A stretch of DNA of 64,000 bases, taken from NCBI RefSeq assembly GCF_023195925.1, contig NZ_JALPRE010000001.1, forward strand, positions 372,001 through 436,000, read 5' to 3'. Shown here piece by piece: positions 33,968 to 43,291 of this stretch (position 1 is its first letter; each line of letters opens with the position of its first letter). The translations under genes and the position numbers were made by a program. This stretch comes from Aquimarina acroporae. GTDB lineage: Bacteria; Bacteroidota; Bacteroidia; Flavobacteriales; Flavobacteriaceae. The notes beneath the pieces are model-generated. The model had not been told where the DNA came from and searched no databases. It worked only from the letters and a program-made list of their open reading frames with translations.

Positions 33968-33988
33968 TGTATATCAAAAAGTTAGAAA

Positions 33989-35785
33989 CTAGTTTCCTCC
34001 TTTTTCCATTTTTGCTTTAAGATCTGCTAATGCATCGATATCACCAAGCGTTGTCTTTTCTGCTGAACTTGCAGCTTTCTTAGCAGCTTGCTTAACGATT
34101 TTAGCTTCTTCTTCTTTGAATAAAGCAGTGTGAGATGCAACCACTCTCTTGAATTCTTTACTGAACTCAATGATTTGGAATTCTGCCTCTTCTCCTTTTT
34201 TCAATTTGCTTCCATCTTCTTTTTCAAGGTGACGAGAAGGTACAAACGCAACGATATCTTCGTTGAATTCGATAGTTGCTCCTTTATCAACTATTTCAGA
34301 GATAGCTGCAGTGTGCTTAGTACCTAAACCAAACTCAGTCTCATACTTATCCCAAGGATTCTCCTCAGTTTGTTTGTGACCTAAACTTAATTTACGTCCT
34401 TCTACATCTAATTCAAGAACAATTACATCTAGAGTATCACCAACATTAGTAAAGTCTGATGGGTGCTTGATTTTCTTAGTCCATGAAAGGTCAGAGATAT
34501 AAATTAATCCGTCGATTCCTTCTTCTAGCTCAACGAAAACTCCGAAATTAGTGAAGTTACGCACGATACCAGAGTGCTTAGAACCTACAGGGTATTTAGA
34601 AGTAATATCTGTCCATGGGTCTGGTGTTAATTGCTTAATACCTAGGGACATTTTACGCTCTTCTCTATCTAAAGTAAGAATTACTGCTTCAACTTCATCT
34701 CCAACTTTCACGAAGTCCTGTGCAGAACGTAAGTGAGTTGACCAAGACATTTCTGAAACGTGGATCAATCCTTCTACTCCTTCTTCTACTTCGATAAACG
34801 CACCGTAATCTGCGATTACAACTACCTTACCTTTTACTTTGTCACCAACTTTAAGTTCTTTATCAAGAGCTTCCCATGGGTGAGGTTTCAATTGCTTAAG
34901 ACCTAACTGGATACGCGTCTTAGCCTCATCAAAGTCTAAGATTACAACATTCAATTTCTGATCAAGTTCAACGATCTCATTCGGGTGGTTAATTCTTGAC
35001 CAAGAAAGGTCTGTGATATGGATAAGTCCGTCAACTCCTCCAAGATCAACGAATACACCGTAAGAAGTAACATTCTTAACAGTACCTTCTAATACTTGAC
35101 CTTTTTCTAATTGACCAATAATCTCTTTTTTCTGCTCTTCGATATCTGCTTCGATAAGCGCTTTATGTGAAACTACAACGTTTTTGAATTCGTGATTAAT
35201 TTTCACCACTTTGAATTCCATTGTTTTCCCTACATATGCATCATAATCTCTAATTGGTTTTACATCAATTTGAGAACCTGGTAAGAAAGCTTCGATTCCG
35301 AAAACGTCTACGATCATACCTCCTTTAGTTCTACACTTTACAAAACCATTTACGATTTCACCAGAGTCGTGTGCAGCATTTACTCTATCCCATGCTTTAA
35401 TTACACGAGCTTTACGGTGTGATAAGATTAACTGACCTGTAGCATCCTCACGAACATCGATCAATACTTCTACTTTATCACCTACTTTAAGATCTGGGTT
35501 GTAACGAAATTCGTTTAGTGAGATAACCCCTTCACTCTTAGCATTAATGTCGATAATAGCATCACGATCAGTAATATTAATTACTGTTCCCATTACTACC
35601 TCATCATTTAGAGTGTCTACGAAATTTTCAGCAACCAACTTCTCAAATTCTTCTAATTTAGAATCTGCGATAGGATCGATTCCTTCTTCGTAATTGTGCC
35701 AGTTAAAATCTTTTAGAAATTGCTCAGGATTTGCTTGTTGAGCAGATACTTCCTGAACATCTGTGTTTTTTGTTTCTTCAGACAT
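33989..35785 (-). CDS. rpsA: 30S ribosomal protein S1
   Basis: 598 residues with six S1 RNA-binding repeats, each starting with a glycine turn: GTVINITDRDAIIDINAKSE, NGFVKCRTKGGMIVDVFGIE, EGTVKNVTSYGVFVDLGGVD, GKVVVIADYGAFIEVEEGVE, SGIVRNFTNFGVFVELEEGI and AAISEIVDKGATIEFNEDI. N- and C-terminal extensions are longer than E. coli S1 (557). In Bacteroidota, which mostly lack Shine-Dalgarno sequences, S1 is thought to be important for mRNA recruitment. A 110-base leader separates it from a good promoter. It uses noticeably more preferred codons than neighbours. Confidence 0.97.
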   Translation of the reverse strand: MSEETKNTDVQEVSAQQANPEQFLKDFNWHNYEEGIDPIADSKLEEFEKLVAENFVDTLNDEVVMGTVINITDRDAIIDINAKSEGVISLNEFRYNPDLKVGDKVEVLIDVREDATGQLILSHRKARVIKAWDRVNAAHDSGEIVNGFVKCRTKGGMIVDVFGIEAFLPGSQIDVKPIRDYDAYVGKTMEFKVVKINHEFKNVVVSHKALIEADIEEQKKEIIGQLEKGQVLEGTVKNVTSYGVFVDLGGVDGLIHITDLSWSRINHPNEIVELDQKLNVVILDFDEAKTRIQLGLKQLKPHPWEALDKELKVGDKVKGKVVVIADYGAFIEVEEGVEGLIHVSEMSWSTHLRSAQDFVKVGDEVEAVILTLDREERKMSLGIKQLTPDPWTDITSKYPVGSKHSGIVRNFTNFGVFVELEEGIDGLIYISDLSWTKKIKHPSDFTNVGDTLDVIVLELDVEGRKLSLGHKQTEENPWDKYETEFGLGTKHTAAISEIVDKGATIEFNEDIVAFVPSRHLEKEDGSKLKKGEEAEFQIIEFSKEFKRVVASHTALFKEEEAKIVKQAAKKAASSAEKTTLGDIDALADLKAKMEKGGN

Positions 35786-35902
35786 TGAAGATAAAATTTG
35801 TATCCTGTGTATTATTGAAAGTCAAGGCGATAACTACACAGAAGCGTTTTTAAATTATACTAAATAATCCTTTTCTACTCTCTTACTCGCTAAAAAGGAG
35901 TG

Positions 35903-35933
35903 CAAAAGTACAATTTAATTTATTAGAAAACAA
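35903..35933 (-). promoter_or_regulatory. Promoter of rpsA
   Basis: On the minus strand a TTG (35933-35931) is followed after 20 bases by TACTTTTG (35910-35903), matching the Bacteroidota -33/-7 pattern. The predicted 5' leader of about 110 bases could carry autoregulatory structure. Confidence 0.6.
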
Positions 35934-36017
35934 TTATTTAGTTTATGAGTCTGTCTTTAAAAACTCTTTCGAAACTAAAGTTCATTTTTGCATCTAATAA
36001 AACTTATAATTCCTAGA

Positions 36018-38096
36018 CTAGTATTCAATAATTTCAAACTCACTTCGTCTATTTGTTTGATGTTCCTCTTCGGTACACACCTTATTTTCACAATCTATTA
36101 ACGGCTCAGACTCTCCAAAACCAACAAACTGCATTCTTCTGGCATTTACATACCCTATTAATGCTAGATAATTTCGTGTAGACTCTGCTCTTCGTTCAGA
36201 CAATAATTGGTTATACGAACTGGTCCCTCTACTATCGGTATGTGAGCTAATCTTGATATATACCGTTTTATATTTTTCTAATTTAAGTGCTAGTTTATCT
36301 AATACTTTTTTAGAATCTGCTCGAATATTCCATTTGTCATAGTCGAAATAAATCGGAGGCATTTCAAAGTATAGTTTTCCATTTTTTTCTATTACCGGAG
36401 GCCCCTCTGTATCTGCCATTAGCATTTCACGTAATCTGGCTTTAGATATTTCTTCTTCCCTTTTTCTATTAGAACTTGTGTTGGTAATTGAAGTACCTTC
36501 CTTAATGTTTAAACTATCTTTAATTCGAATTCTATCTTCATTTACAGAATCATCTTTCCTCCTATCTTTATCAAGATAGACAATGTACGTTTCATTCTCT
36601 TTTTCTTTCACTAAAACCGCTCTGGTTTTTGTTTTATATCCAAAAGCAGAAGCTTTAAAATTATATTTACCTGAGAACAATTTTATATCGAAACCGGCTA
36701 TAGAGTCTAGTTGACTCTCATACACCACTTCATTATCTTCATCATACAAGACAACTTCAGATTTTGAAATATAGCTATCAGAAGCAAAATCTCTAACTTC
36801 GAAACGAGCAATATATTCTTTAGGAAAAATTTCTCCTATCTGAGTAAAAGAATAAATATCATCCCCTACTTTTTTACGATTAGAAGCAAAGAAGCCATCT
36901 GTTTCGTTATAATATGCTAAAGAAAAATCATCATAACTAGAATTTATCGGTGCTCCCAAATTAATAGGCTTAGTAAGTTCTCCATTCTTAAATTCGGAAA
37001 CAAAATTATCTAGCATCCCCAATCCTAAATGACCGTTGGAAGCAAAAAACAAATGCCCTTTTTCTGAAATAAATGGAAACTGTTCTCTGTTTTTCGTATT
37101 GATAACCTCTCCCAAATTTACTGGTTCCCCAAAGGTTCCGTCAAGGTTTACATCAACATAATAAATATCAAAATCACCGTAACCTCCTGGCATATTCGAA
37201 GCAAAATATAGCTTTTCACCATCGGCAGATAATGAAGGGTGCTCTATAGAATAATTAACATCATTGAAGTCTAATTTTTCTGGTTTACCCCATTCTCCTT
37301 CAACTTTAGTAGCCTTATATAAATGAATAGAATTATTTCTTATACTATCGTACTTTTTCTTCCCTTTTTCAGAATTACTTTTGGAAATATAAATAGTGTT
37401 CCCATCATTCGAAAAACAGAAATTACCCTCATGAAGTTTCGAATTAATCTCTTTGGAAATGATCTCGATATCTGAAACCGGTTGGTTTTTCTTGTCTACT
37501 TTTACTTTGTAGATATCTAAGAAAGGCCTATGTGTCCATTTATAGTTCTTATCAAGAGGACTGTATGGTCTTCTATCGGTAGTAAAGTAGACTGTACTAT
37601 CCTTTTTTATCGCGCCAAATTCGGAAGCATCAGAATTAAAAGAAGCAGACTTTACCTTATAATCGTCATCTTTTAGTTTAAAATTCTCTATAGTTGAGAT
37701 CGCTGAAGTTTTATCAAACTCTTTATCGGTATCATCAGCGGTATACTTGGCTAAAAAAACAATAGATTTATCATATTCTCCCAAGGCCGAGAGTACCTGA
37801 TACATCATAAAATTATACTTATTATCATATGACTTATCACGATCATAAAATTTTCCAGAAGTCAAAATTTTAAGATAGCGATACGCTTTTCTAAACTGAA
37901 AGGTATTATAGTACGAAGTACTAATATGATACAGAATATGCTTAGTATACCCTTCTTGATTTAATTGTTGTTCATATTGCTCTGCTGCATTTAAGAAATC
38001 TCCCTGTTCGAAAAAACGATCTGCTCGGCTTTTCTTCTGAGAAAATGCAAACTGTGCTATTAAAGCTATAATGAGTAGTAATCTTGTTTTTGCCAT
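36018..38096 (-). CDS. TPR/PD40/OmpA-family protein of a T9SS/gliding triad
   Basis: A 692-residue envelope protein. Signal peptide (AKTRLLLIIALIAQFAFSQ), TPR-like helices (25-135), PD40/WD40-like beta-propeller strands (about 150-430: HPSLSADGEKLYFASN, GGYGDFDIYYVDV, QFPFISEKGHLFFASNG), a CarboxypepD-like Ig domain (about 435-510), and a C-terminal OmpA domain (IYFDYDKWNIRADS, SHTDSRGTSSYNQLLSERRAE, GFGESEPL) with a CENKVC loop. This architecture matches PorE/SprE-like and the OmpA partners of PorP/SprF. It follows the PorP/SprF gene by one base and anchors the complex to peptidoglycan. Confidence 0.88.
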   Translation of the reverse strand: MAKTRLLLIIALIAQFAFSQKKSRADRFFEQGDFLNAAEQYEQQLNQEGYTKHILYHISTSYYNTFQFRKAYRYLKILTSGKFYDRDKSYDNKYNFMMYQVLSALGEYDKSIVFLAKYTADDTDKEFDKTSAISTIENFKLKDDDYKVKSASFNSDASEFGAIKKDSTVYFTTDRRPYSPLDKNYKWTHRPFLDIYKVKVDKKNQPVSDIEIISKEINSKLHEGNFCFSNDGNTIYISKSNSEKGKKKYDSIRNNSIHLYKATKVEGEWGKPEKLDFNDVNYSIEHPSLSADGEKLYFASNMPGGYGDFDIYYVDVNLDGTFGEPVNLGEVINTKNREQFPFISEKGHLFFASNGHLGLGMLDNFVSEFKNGELTKPINLGAPINSSYDDFSLAYYNETDGFFASNRKKVGDDIYSFTQIGEIFPKEYIARFEVRDFASDSYISKSEVVLYDEDNEVVYESQLDSIAGFDIKLFSGKYNFKASAFGYKTKTRAVLVKEKENETYIVYLDKDRRKDDSVNEDRIRIKDSLNIKEGTSITNTSSNRKREEEISKARLREMLMADTEGPPVIEKNGKLYFEMPPIYFDYDKWNIRADSKKVLDKLALKLEKYKTVYIKISSHTDSRGTSSYNQLLSERRAESTRNYLALIGYVNARRMQFVGFGESEPLIDCENKVCTEEEHQTNRRSEFEIIEY

Positions 38097-38097
38097 C

Positions 38098-39015
38098 TTA
38101 GAAAAATCTTGGAGAAGTATGTTTATTTCCGAATCTTAGAAGATCAAAATTATACAGGAGTACAATTTCATGACTTCCATTGTTATAACCACTTAGGTCA
38201 CTTACACTAAAATCATATGAATATCCTATTTTTAGGCTTTGGTTAATATTAAACCCAGCCAAAGCAATAAAGGAATCGGTATATCTATATGACACTCCTA
38301 ATTCAAACTTCTCATAAATCAATGAATTTAAAGAAAGGTCAAAAGTCATAGGAGCATCTATTACCTGTTTAATCACAAATGACGGTTTTAGTTTTACCTC
38401 ATCAACAAAATCAAACACATATCCTGCTACCCCATACAGGTGGGTCTTTGTCTCTGCAACTCCAATTCCATCTATATCTACATCACTCGGTAGTAAGTTT
38501 GGTGAAGAAATACCAGCATAAAAATTATGAGTGAACAAAAATATACCCGCTCCAATATTAATTTGAGTGGTGGATGTGTTATCTGCAAAAGCTGGATCAT
38601 TGGCCACATCAGACCCTGAAGGGTCTATTTGAAAATTGTTTATACCCGCTTTTAAACCATATGATAATTTTGCCTGGTCAGAAATTCTAGTGATATATGC
38701 AAAATCTACATTCACATAGTTATTATCTACTGGAATAGCATCACCAATCCTATCATTCACATAGTTGACACTAAGCTCTATTTTTTCACTCATAGGGATA
38801 TTTGCAAAGACATTTGCCGTTTGAGGGCTTCCTTCGATGCCTGTCCATTGCTTTCTAAATAATAACCCAGTAGAAATTAACCCATTTTGATTGGTTACAT
38901 ATGCTGGATTAACCGTACTCATATTATACATATATTGTGAGTACTGAGGTTCTTGCTGTGCGAAGGTTACTGAGCAGAACACTATGGTAATTATACTTAT
39001 TAATCTAAATTTCAT
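38098..39015 (-). CDS. PorP/SprF-family type IX secretion outer-membrane protein
   Basis: A 305-residue barrel protein with signal peptide (cut after FAQ) and the diagnostic PorP/SprF start QEPQYSQYMYNMSTVNPAYV, followed by GLLFRKQWTGIEGSPQTANVF. The remainder alternates transmembrane strands, ending with a terminal PRFF. SprF-type proteins work with a specific type B T9SS cargo (as SprB-SprF) to bring it to the cell surface. It lies between the type B cargo and the OmpA protein, so it is almost surely the partner for that cargo. Confidence 0.92.
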   Translation of the reverse strand: MKFRLISIITIVFCSVTFAQQEPQYSQYMYNMSTVNPAYVTNQNGLISTGLLFRKQWTGIEGSPQTANVFANIPMSEKIELSVNYVNDRIGDAIPVDNNYVNVDFAYITRISDQAKLSYGLKAGINNFQIDPSGSDVANDPAFADNTSTTQINIGAGIFLFTHNFYAGISSPNLLPSDVDIDGIGVAETKTHLYGVAGYVFDFVDEVKLKPSFVIKQVIDAPMTFDLSLNSLIYEKFELGVSYRYTDSFIALAGFNINQSLKIGYSYDFSVSDLSGYNNGSHEIVLLYNFDLLRFGNKHTSPRFF

Positions 39016-39021
39016 AATTGT

Positions 39022-41832
39022 CTATCTGCTTAGGTAAAAACTCCCTTGTATGGGTAAATTATTCTCGAAATTAGGGCTGAATATGTAAAAATATGTCCCC
39101 GAAGGAAGATCATCTCCTAATCTAACTGAAGTATTACTTTCTCCTCTGAATTCTTGAATATCTCGTCTACCTTCATAAACCAAGGTTCCGTAACGGTTAT
39201 AAATCTTAAGATCAAATTCTGGGAATGCCTCCGGAAGGTTGTAAACATCTTCTATAAATAAATCGAAAGTATCATTTTGATTATCTCCATTTGGTGATAC
39301 TCCATCTTGAAAATCTAACGTACATAATTCTCCTGTGGAAGATCGCTCTCCGGTATTTAAGATATTTATCTCTACCGCTACTCGCTCAGACTCACAATTA
39401 TCAACATCAACATTTGCAATGTAATACACTTGATTATCTAAAAGTATGGGATTATCTACAATTGGAATTTCGCTTTCTAATGTAGTATACCAATTAAAAT
39501 TAAGAACATCAACTTCGATATCTTCAAGTCTTGCAGCATCGAGAATACAAAACTCCTGATTAGGAACTTCTGGCTCTGGTAGATCAACAATCTGTACTGC
39601 TACATTTAAAGAAGATTCATCACAAGGTTCTGCATTGGTAACTACATATCTAAAATTATAAACTTCATTGGTCAATGTTTCAAATTCTAGTACTCCTTCA
39701 GGAGTAAGAACTCCTGTTCCATCGGTATCTTCAAACACCCCAGTTCTTGGCGTATCTCTATCAAGAAGAGTGAATAAATTAACCCTACCATCTATCTTAC
39801 AGAAAGTATCTGCCCTATCGGTTCCAATGGTAACAGGCTCGACCACTGTAATTCTAACTATTGCAGTATCTGGGTTAGGACAGCCATCGTTACTTGGGAC
39901 CGTATAGGTATAATTTCCTGGTCCAAGTATTGGCAAAGTCTCATCATCCATATCGAAACGTCCTAAATGATCGGTAGACATATACCCAAATGGACCTGTC
40001 CAGGTTCCTGTAGTGTCCGGAGTTCCGGTAAGCAAATCGAATAACGTAACCGTTAAATCATTTGAACACACAGCAAAATCACTACCTACTCCTGCATCTG
40101 GTGTTGGATGTAAAGTAAAGCTTAATTGCGCATTTTCTACACAACCTCTGCTTGTAGTTGTCGTATAGGTTAGCACATAATCTTGAGGAGCAGAAATCGA
40201 TGGAAACACAAAGTCATTGTCAAACACAGTTCCAGCCCCATCTGTCCAAATACCCGTATCTACAATTGTATCTGTTCCATTGGTATCTAGTAAACTTCTT
40301 AGATCTACCTGTACATCGCCTTCACAAAGGTCTATATCATCGGTATCTTCACCAGCATAATCAAATTCTAGGATTTCTATGGTTACAGTTGCAGTAAGTA
40401 TATCGCAAGGATTATCTGAAAAAGTAGGATCTAAAGGGTCAGTAACAAAAGGATCACATATCTCATCGGGATTCGTACAATTAATATCAGGAGTCACTCC
40501 ATACTCAAAAACATAGGTTCCCGCCGGAGCTAAAGCCAGATTTACCGTTCCTAAATAATAATCTACAGATGTATCAAAAGTTTCTATCGTGTTAGGTTGC
40601 TCCACCAATCCTAACGAACTAGGACCAGAAACCAATCTCCAATTCACATAATAACTATTATCATAAATAAAATCAAAACCACCCTGATTGGTAAACTCCA
40701 GTAAATCAAAAAGATTTATAGTTCCAGAAGTATTTCTACATAATTCTGGTGTTGGTGTAATTTGATTAAAGGGACGCAATTCTTCATATACAGTAAAAAT
40801 GACCGATGTATTTTGATCTTCACATACTCCAGAACGCTGTGCCACATTATATTGGTAGCTAAAAGATTCACAACCGAATCTTAAGTTTGTTCCTCCAGCG
40901 GTAATTTGATCATATACTGCTCGTATGTTTACCATAGCATCTAACTCATTAGAAATTTGACCGGTTGGTTCTGGAGTAGTCCAAATACCCTCAAAATCTT
41001 CTCCCAATAAATATGTATCATCTCTTAAATTGATATCGGTATCGTAGGCACCTGCAAGTATTTCAGACTCACATATATCTATTTCCTGTCCCGCACCAGG
41101 ATCTACCTGTCTAATCATCGAAATACGAACAGTTGTTTCATCAAAAGGATCACAAGGAGAAAGTCCTTCTACTCTATATGTAAACTCAAAAACCTCCTGA
41201 TCTACCAAAGGTAATCCAGGTTGATAAGGTATACGCGCCGAGAACTCAGAACCAACAATTCCCAAAAAATTTGGGCTAGTTCCATTATACACCCATTCTC
41301 CATTTAAGTGAGGTGGCGGATTTAAAACATCTGAAGTAAGAGCATTAAAAAGATCAAAAGCATCCTCGTCACAGGCCTCTACATTTACATTTAGAGTTCC
41401 AAACGGTGCTAAGGCCTTTCCAGAATATGGTCCTAATACTACTCGTGCAGACCGTATAGGAACATCTCCACATGCAACACTGCGTAATTCAAAGAAATAA
41501 TCACTAAAAGTAACTGCAGTGGTGGAAAATTGTAAATCCCAAGTAGATAAATTTCCGGTGGCTTCGTCAAAGGCAACACTAAATCTTGGGTCTATGCTCC
41601 AAGTACCATCTGCGGGAGTTGTTCCTGTTTCATTGTAGATATTAACAATCCCATCTGGATCACCATTTATATCAAAATCAATCGTCTCCATACTACATAC
41701 GTTAATAGTAATAGTACCTGGATCTACACACTGAGCATATAAAAAGTCACAGAGGAAGATAAACCCAAATAGTAGTGTTTTGGTGAAAAATTTTGCTGGA
41801 ACAAATGGTAATTTATTCTCTATATGTTTCAA
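39022..41832 (-). CDS. T9SS type B-sorted adhesin-like surface protein
   Basis: 936 residues. After a long N-terminal signal (KFFTKTLLFGFIFLCDFLYAQ) come repeated Ig/PKD-like beta modules, each with CExD-type Cys motifs (for example EACDEDAFDLFNAL, DLCEGDVQVDLRSLLDT, AVCSNDLTVTLFDLL). The last about 85 residues are the gliding-motility C-terminal sorting domain (DGVSPNGDNQNDTF..., LKIYNRYGTLVYEG, PSGTYFYIF, GSFYLSR), so it is exported by T9SS type B. The start is TTG at 41832; an in-frame stop lies three codons upstream and there is no ATG before the signal. It starts a three-gene operon with PorP/SprF and OmpA partners. Confidence 0.9.
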   Translation of the reverse strand: MKHIENKLPFVPAKFFTKTLLFGFIFLCDFLYAQCVDPGTITINVCSMETIDFDINGDPDGIVNIYNETGTTPADGTWSIDPRFSVAFDEATGNLSTWDLQFSTTAVTFSDYFFELRSVACGDVPIRSARVVLGPYSGKALAPFGTLNVNVEACDEDAFDLFNALTSDVLNPPPHLNGEWVYNGTSPNFLGIVGSEFSARIPYQPGLPLVDQEVFEFTYRVEGLSPCDPFDETTVRISMIRQVDPGAGQEIDICESEILAGAYDTDINLRDDTYLLGEDFEGIWTTPEPTGQISNELDAMVNIRAVYDQITAGGTNLRFGCESFSYQYNVAQRSGVCEDQNTSVIFTVYEELRPFNQITPTPELCRNTSGTINLFDLLEFTNQGGFDFIYDNSYYVNWRLVSGPSSLGLVEQPNTIETFDTSVDYYLGTVNLALAPAGTYVFEYGVTPDINCTNPDEICDPFVTDPLDPTFSDNPCDILTATVTIEILEFDYAGEDTDDIDLCEGDVQVDLRSLLDTNGTDTIVDTGIWTDGAGTVFDNDFVFPSISAPQDYVLTYTTTTSRGCVENAQLSFTLHPTPDAGVGSDFAVCSNDLTVTLFDLLTGTPDTTGTWTGPFGYMSTDHLGRFDMDDETLPILGPGNYTYTVPSNDGCPNPDTAIVRITVVEPVTIGTDRADTFCKIDGRVNLFTLLDRDTPRTGVFEDTDGTGVLTPEGVLEFETLTNEVYNFRYVVTNAEPCDESSLNVAVQIVDLPEPEVPNQEFCILDAARLEDIEVDVLNFNWYTTLESEIPIVDNPILLDNQVYYIANVDVDNCESERVAVEINILNTGERSSTGELCTLDFQDGVSPNGDNQNDTFDLFIEDVYNLPEAFPEFDLKIYNRYGTLVYEGRRDIQEFRGESNTSVRLGDDLPSGTYFYIFSPNFENNLPIQGSFYLSR

Positions 41833-41852
41833 AATTAGTTAGTTTAAGTAAG

Positions 41853-41882
41853 CGAAATTATAATTTTTTGTTAACAAAACAA
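41853..41882 (-). promoter_or_regulatory. Putative promoter of the T9SS type B triad
   Basis: On the minus strand a TTG (41882-41880) is followed after 19 bases by TAATTTCG (41860-41853), one mismatch from TAnnTTTG. The predicted start would give a 5' leader of about 15 bases before the TTG codon. A TAATTTTG octamer also overlaps that TTG codon itself and is probably a coincidence. Confidence 0.35.
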
Positions 41883-41931
41883 GTTTTTATCGATAAATTT
41901 CGCCTTTAATCGATAATTTAATTAAAGTTAT

Positions 41932-42528
41932 TTAACTTCTTGACTTCAAAACATTTACCACATCACTTAACTTATACCCCTTGGCTTGCAGAAGAATTAG
42001 GTAATGAAATAATAAATCGGCACTTTCGTTTAAGAACAACTCTTCATTATCATCTTTAGCTTCAATTACTACCTCTACAGCTTCTTCTCCGACCTTTTGT
42101 GCTACTTTATTGATTCCTTTTCTAAACAATGATGCTACATATGATTTTTCATCATTTTGATTTTCTTTTCTACTCTCTATAATCGACTCCAGTTCAGATA
42201 AAAACCCGAAAGATTGCGTATTCTTACCAGCCCAACAGGTATCTGTTCCTGTATGACATGTAGGCCCTACAGGGTTTACAAAAACAAGCAATGTATCTGA
42301 ATCACAATCGTTCTTGATATCAACAAGGTTTAAAAAATTACCACTTTCTTCGCCTTTGGTCCATAGTCTTTTCTTAGATCGGCTATAAAAGGTTACTTTT
42401 TTAGTAGCCATGGTCTTTTCATAAGCTTCCAAATTCATATACCCAAGCATTAGTACATTTTTTGTAGTTGCATCTTGAATAATTGCTGGCACAAGTCCAT
42501 CTCCATTTTTATTAAAATCTATTTCCAT
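41932..42528 (-). CDS. hisIE: Bifunctional phosphoribosyl-AMP cyclohydrolase / phosphoribosyl-ATP pyrophosphatase
   Basis: A 198-residue fusion. HisI part (1-105): QDATTKNVLMLGYMN, VTFYSRSKKRLWTKGEESGN, zinc-site CDSDTLL and GPTCHTGTDTCW. HisE part (110-198): SYVASLFRKGINKVAQKVGEE AVEVV-type helix with the pyrophosphatase Glu/Asp residues. It performs steps 2 and 3 of histidine synthesis and is the last gene of the his operon, seven bases after hisF. Confidence 0.96.
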   Translation of the reverse strand: MEIDFNKNGDGLVPAIIQDATTKNVLMLGYMNLEAYEKTMATKKVTFYSRSKKRLWTKGEESGNFLNLVDIKNDCDSDTLLVFVNPVGPTCHTGTDTCWAGKNTQSFGFLSELESIIESRKENQNDEKSYVASLFRKGINKVAQKVGEEAVEVVIEAKDDNEELFLNESADLLFHYLILLQAKGYKLSDVVNVLKSRS

Positions 42529-42535
42529 AATATGA

Positions 42536-43291
42536 TTATAACCGCACTGGTATTTTATGATCTTTTAGTTCTTTTTTAAGCTCTTTAATTTCTATTTCTT
42601 TAAAGTGAAAAACACTTGCAGCCAGAGCGGCATCTGCTTTACCTTCTATAAAAGTGTCTACAAAGTGCGTTTTGTTACCTGCTCCGCCTGAAGCAATTAT
42701 AGGAATGTTTAACTCCGTAGATAATTTTGCTAAAGCTTCATTAGCAAAACCGTCTTTTGTCCCATCGTGATCCATAGAGGTAAACAAGATTTCACCAGCG
42801 CCTCGTTGCTCAACTTCTTTTGCCCATTCAAACAAATCTAATTCTGTAGGCACCTTACCTCCTACCAGGTGTACTTTCCATGCTCCATCAATCTGTTTAG
42901 CGTCTATAGCTACAGTAATGCATTGACTACCGAATTTTGAAGCCAAGTCATTTATTAACTGCGGATTCTTAACCGCAGAGGAATTCACTGAGATTTTATC
43001 GGCCCCATTTTGTAACAGAATATCCACATCTTCAACAGAAGATATACCACCACCCACTGTGAATGGGATATTCACCTTCTCAGCAACACGTAATACAAGA
43101 TTGGCCAACGTCTTTCTTCGTTCTTCGGTAGCTGAAATATCAAGAAAAACCAGTTCGTCGGCTCCAGCTTTTGAATATATATCTGCCAATTCTACTGGAT
43201 CTCCGGCATCACGTAAGTCTACAAAGTTCACTCCCTTTACGGTTCTCCCATTTTTTATGTCTAAACAAGGGATTATCCTTTTTGTCAGCAT
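42536..43291 (-). CDS. hisF: Imidazole glycerol phosphate synthase, cyclase subunit
   Basis: A 251-residue TIM barrel. [19 protein letters not shown] holds the first catalytic Asp; [25 protein letters not shown] (second Asp) and [13 protein letters not shown] are family marks. It forms ImGP and AICAR with ammonia from HisH. Its ATG shares one base with the stop of the DinB gene (TAATG), indicating translational coupling. Confidence 0.97.
   Translation of the reverse strand: MLTKRIIPCLDIKNGRTVKGVNFVDLRDAGDPVELADIYSKAGADELVFLDISATEERRKTLANLVLRVAEKVNIPFTVGGGISSVEDVDILLQNGADKISVNSSAVKNPQLINDLASKFGSQCITVAIDAKQIDGAWKVHLVGGKVPTELDLFEWAKEVEQRGAGEILFTSMDHDGTKDGFANEALAKLSTELNIPIIASGGAGNKTHFVDTFIEGKADAALAASVFHFKEIEIKELKKELKDHKIPVRL

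Noticed and set aside
33845-33988. PyrR-dependent attenuator before pyrR
   Set aside because: The only strong hairpin here belongs to rpsA as a terminator; no anti-antiterminator structure was seen.
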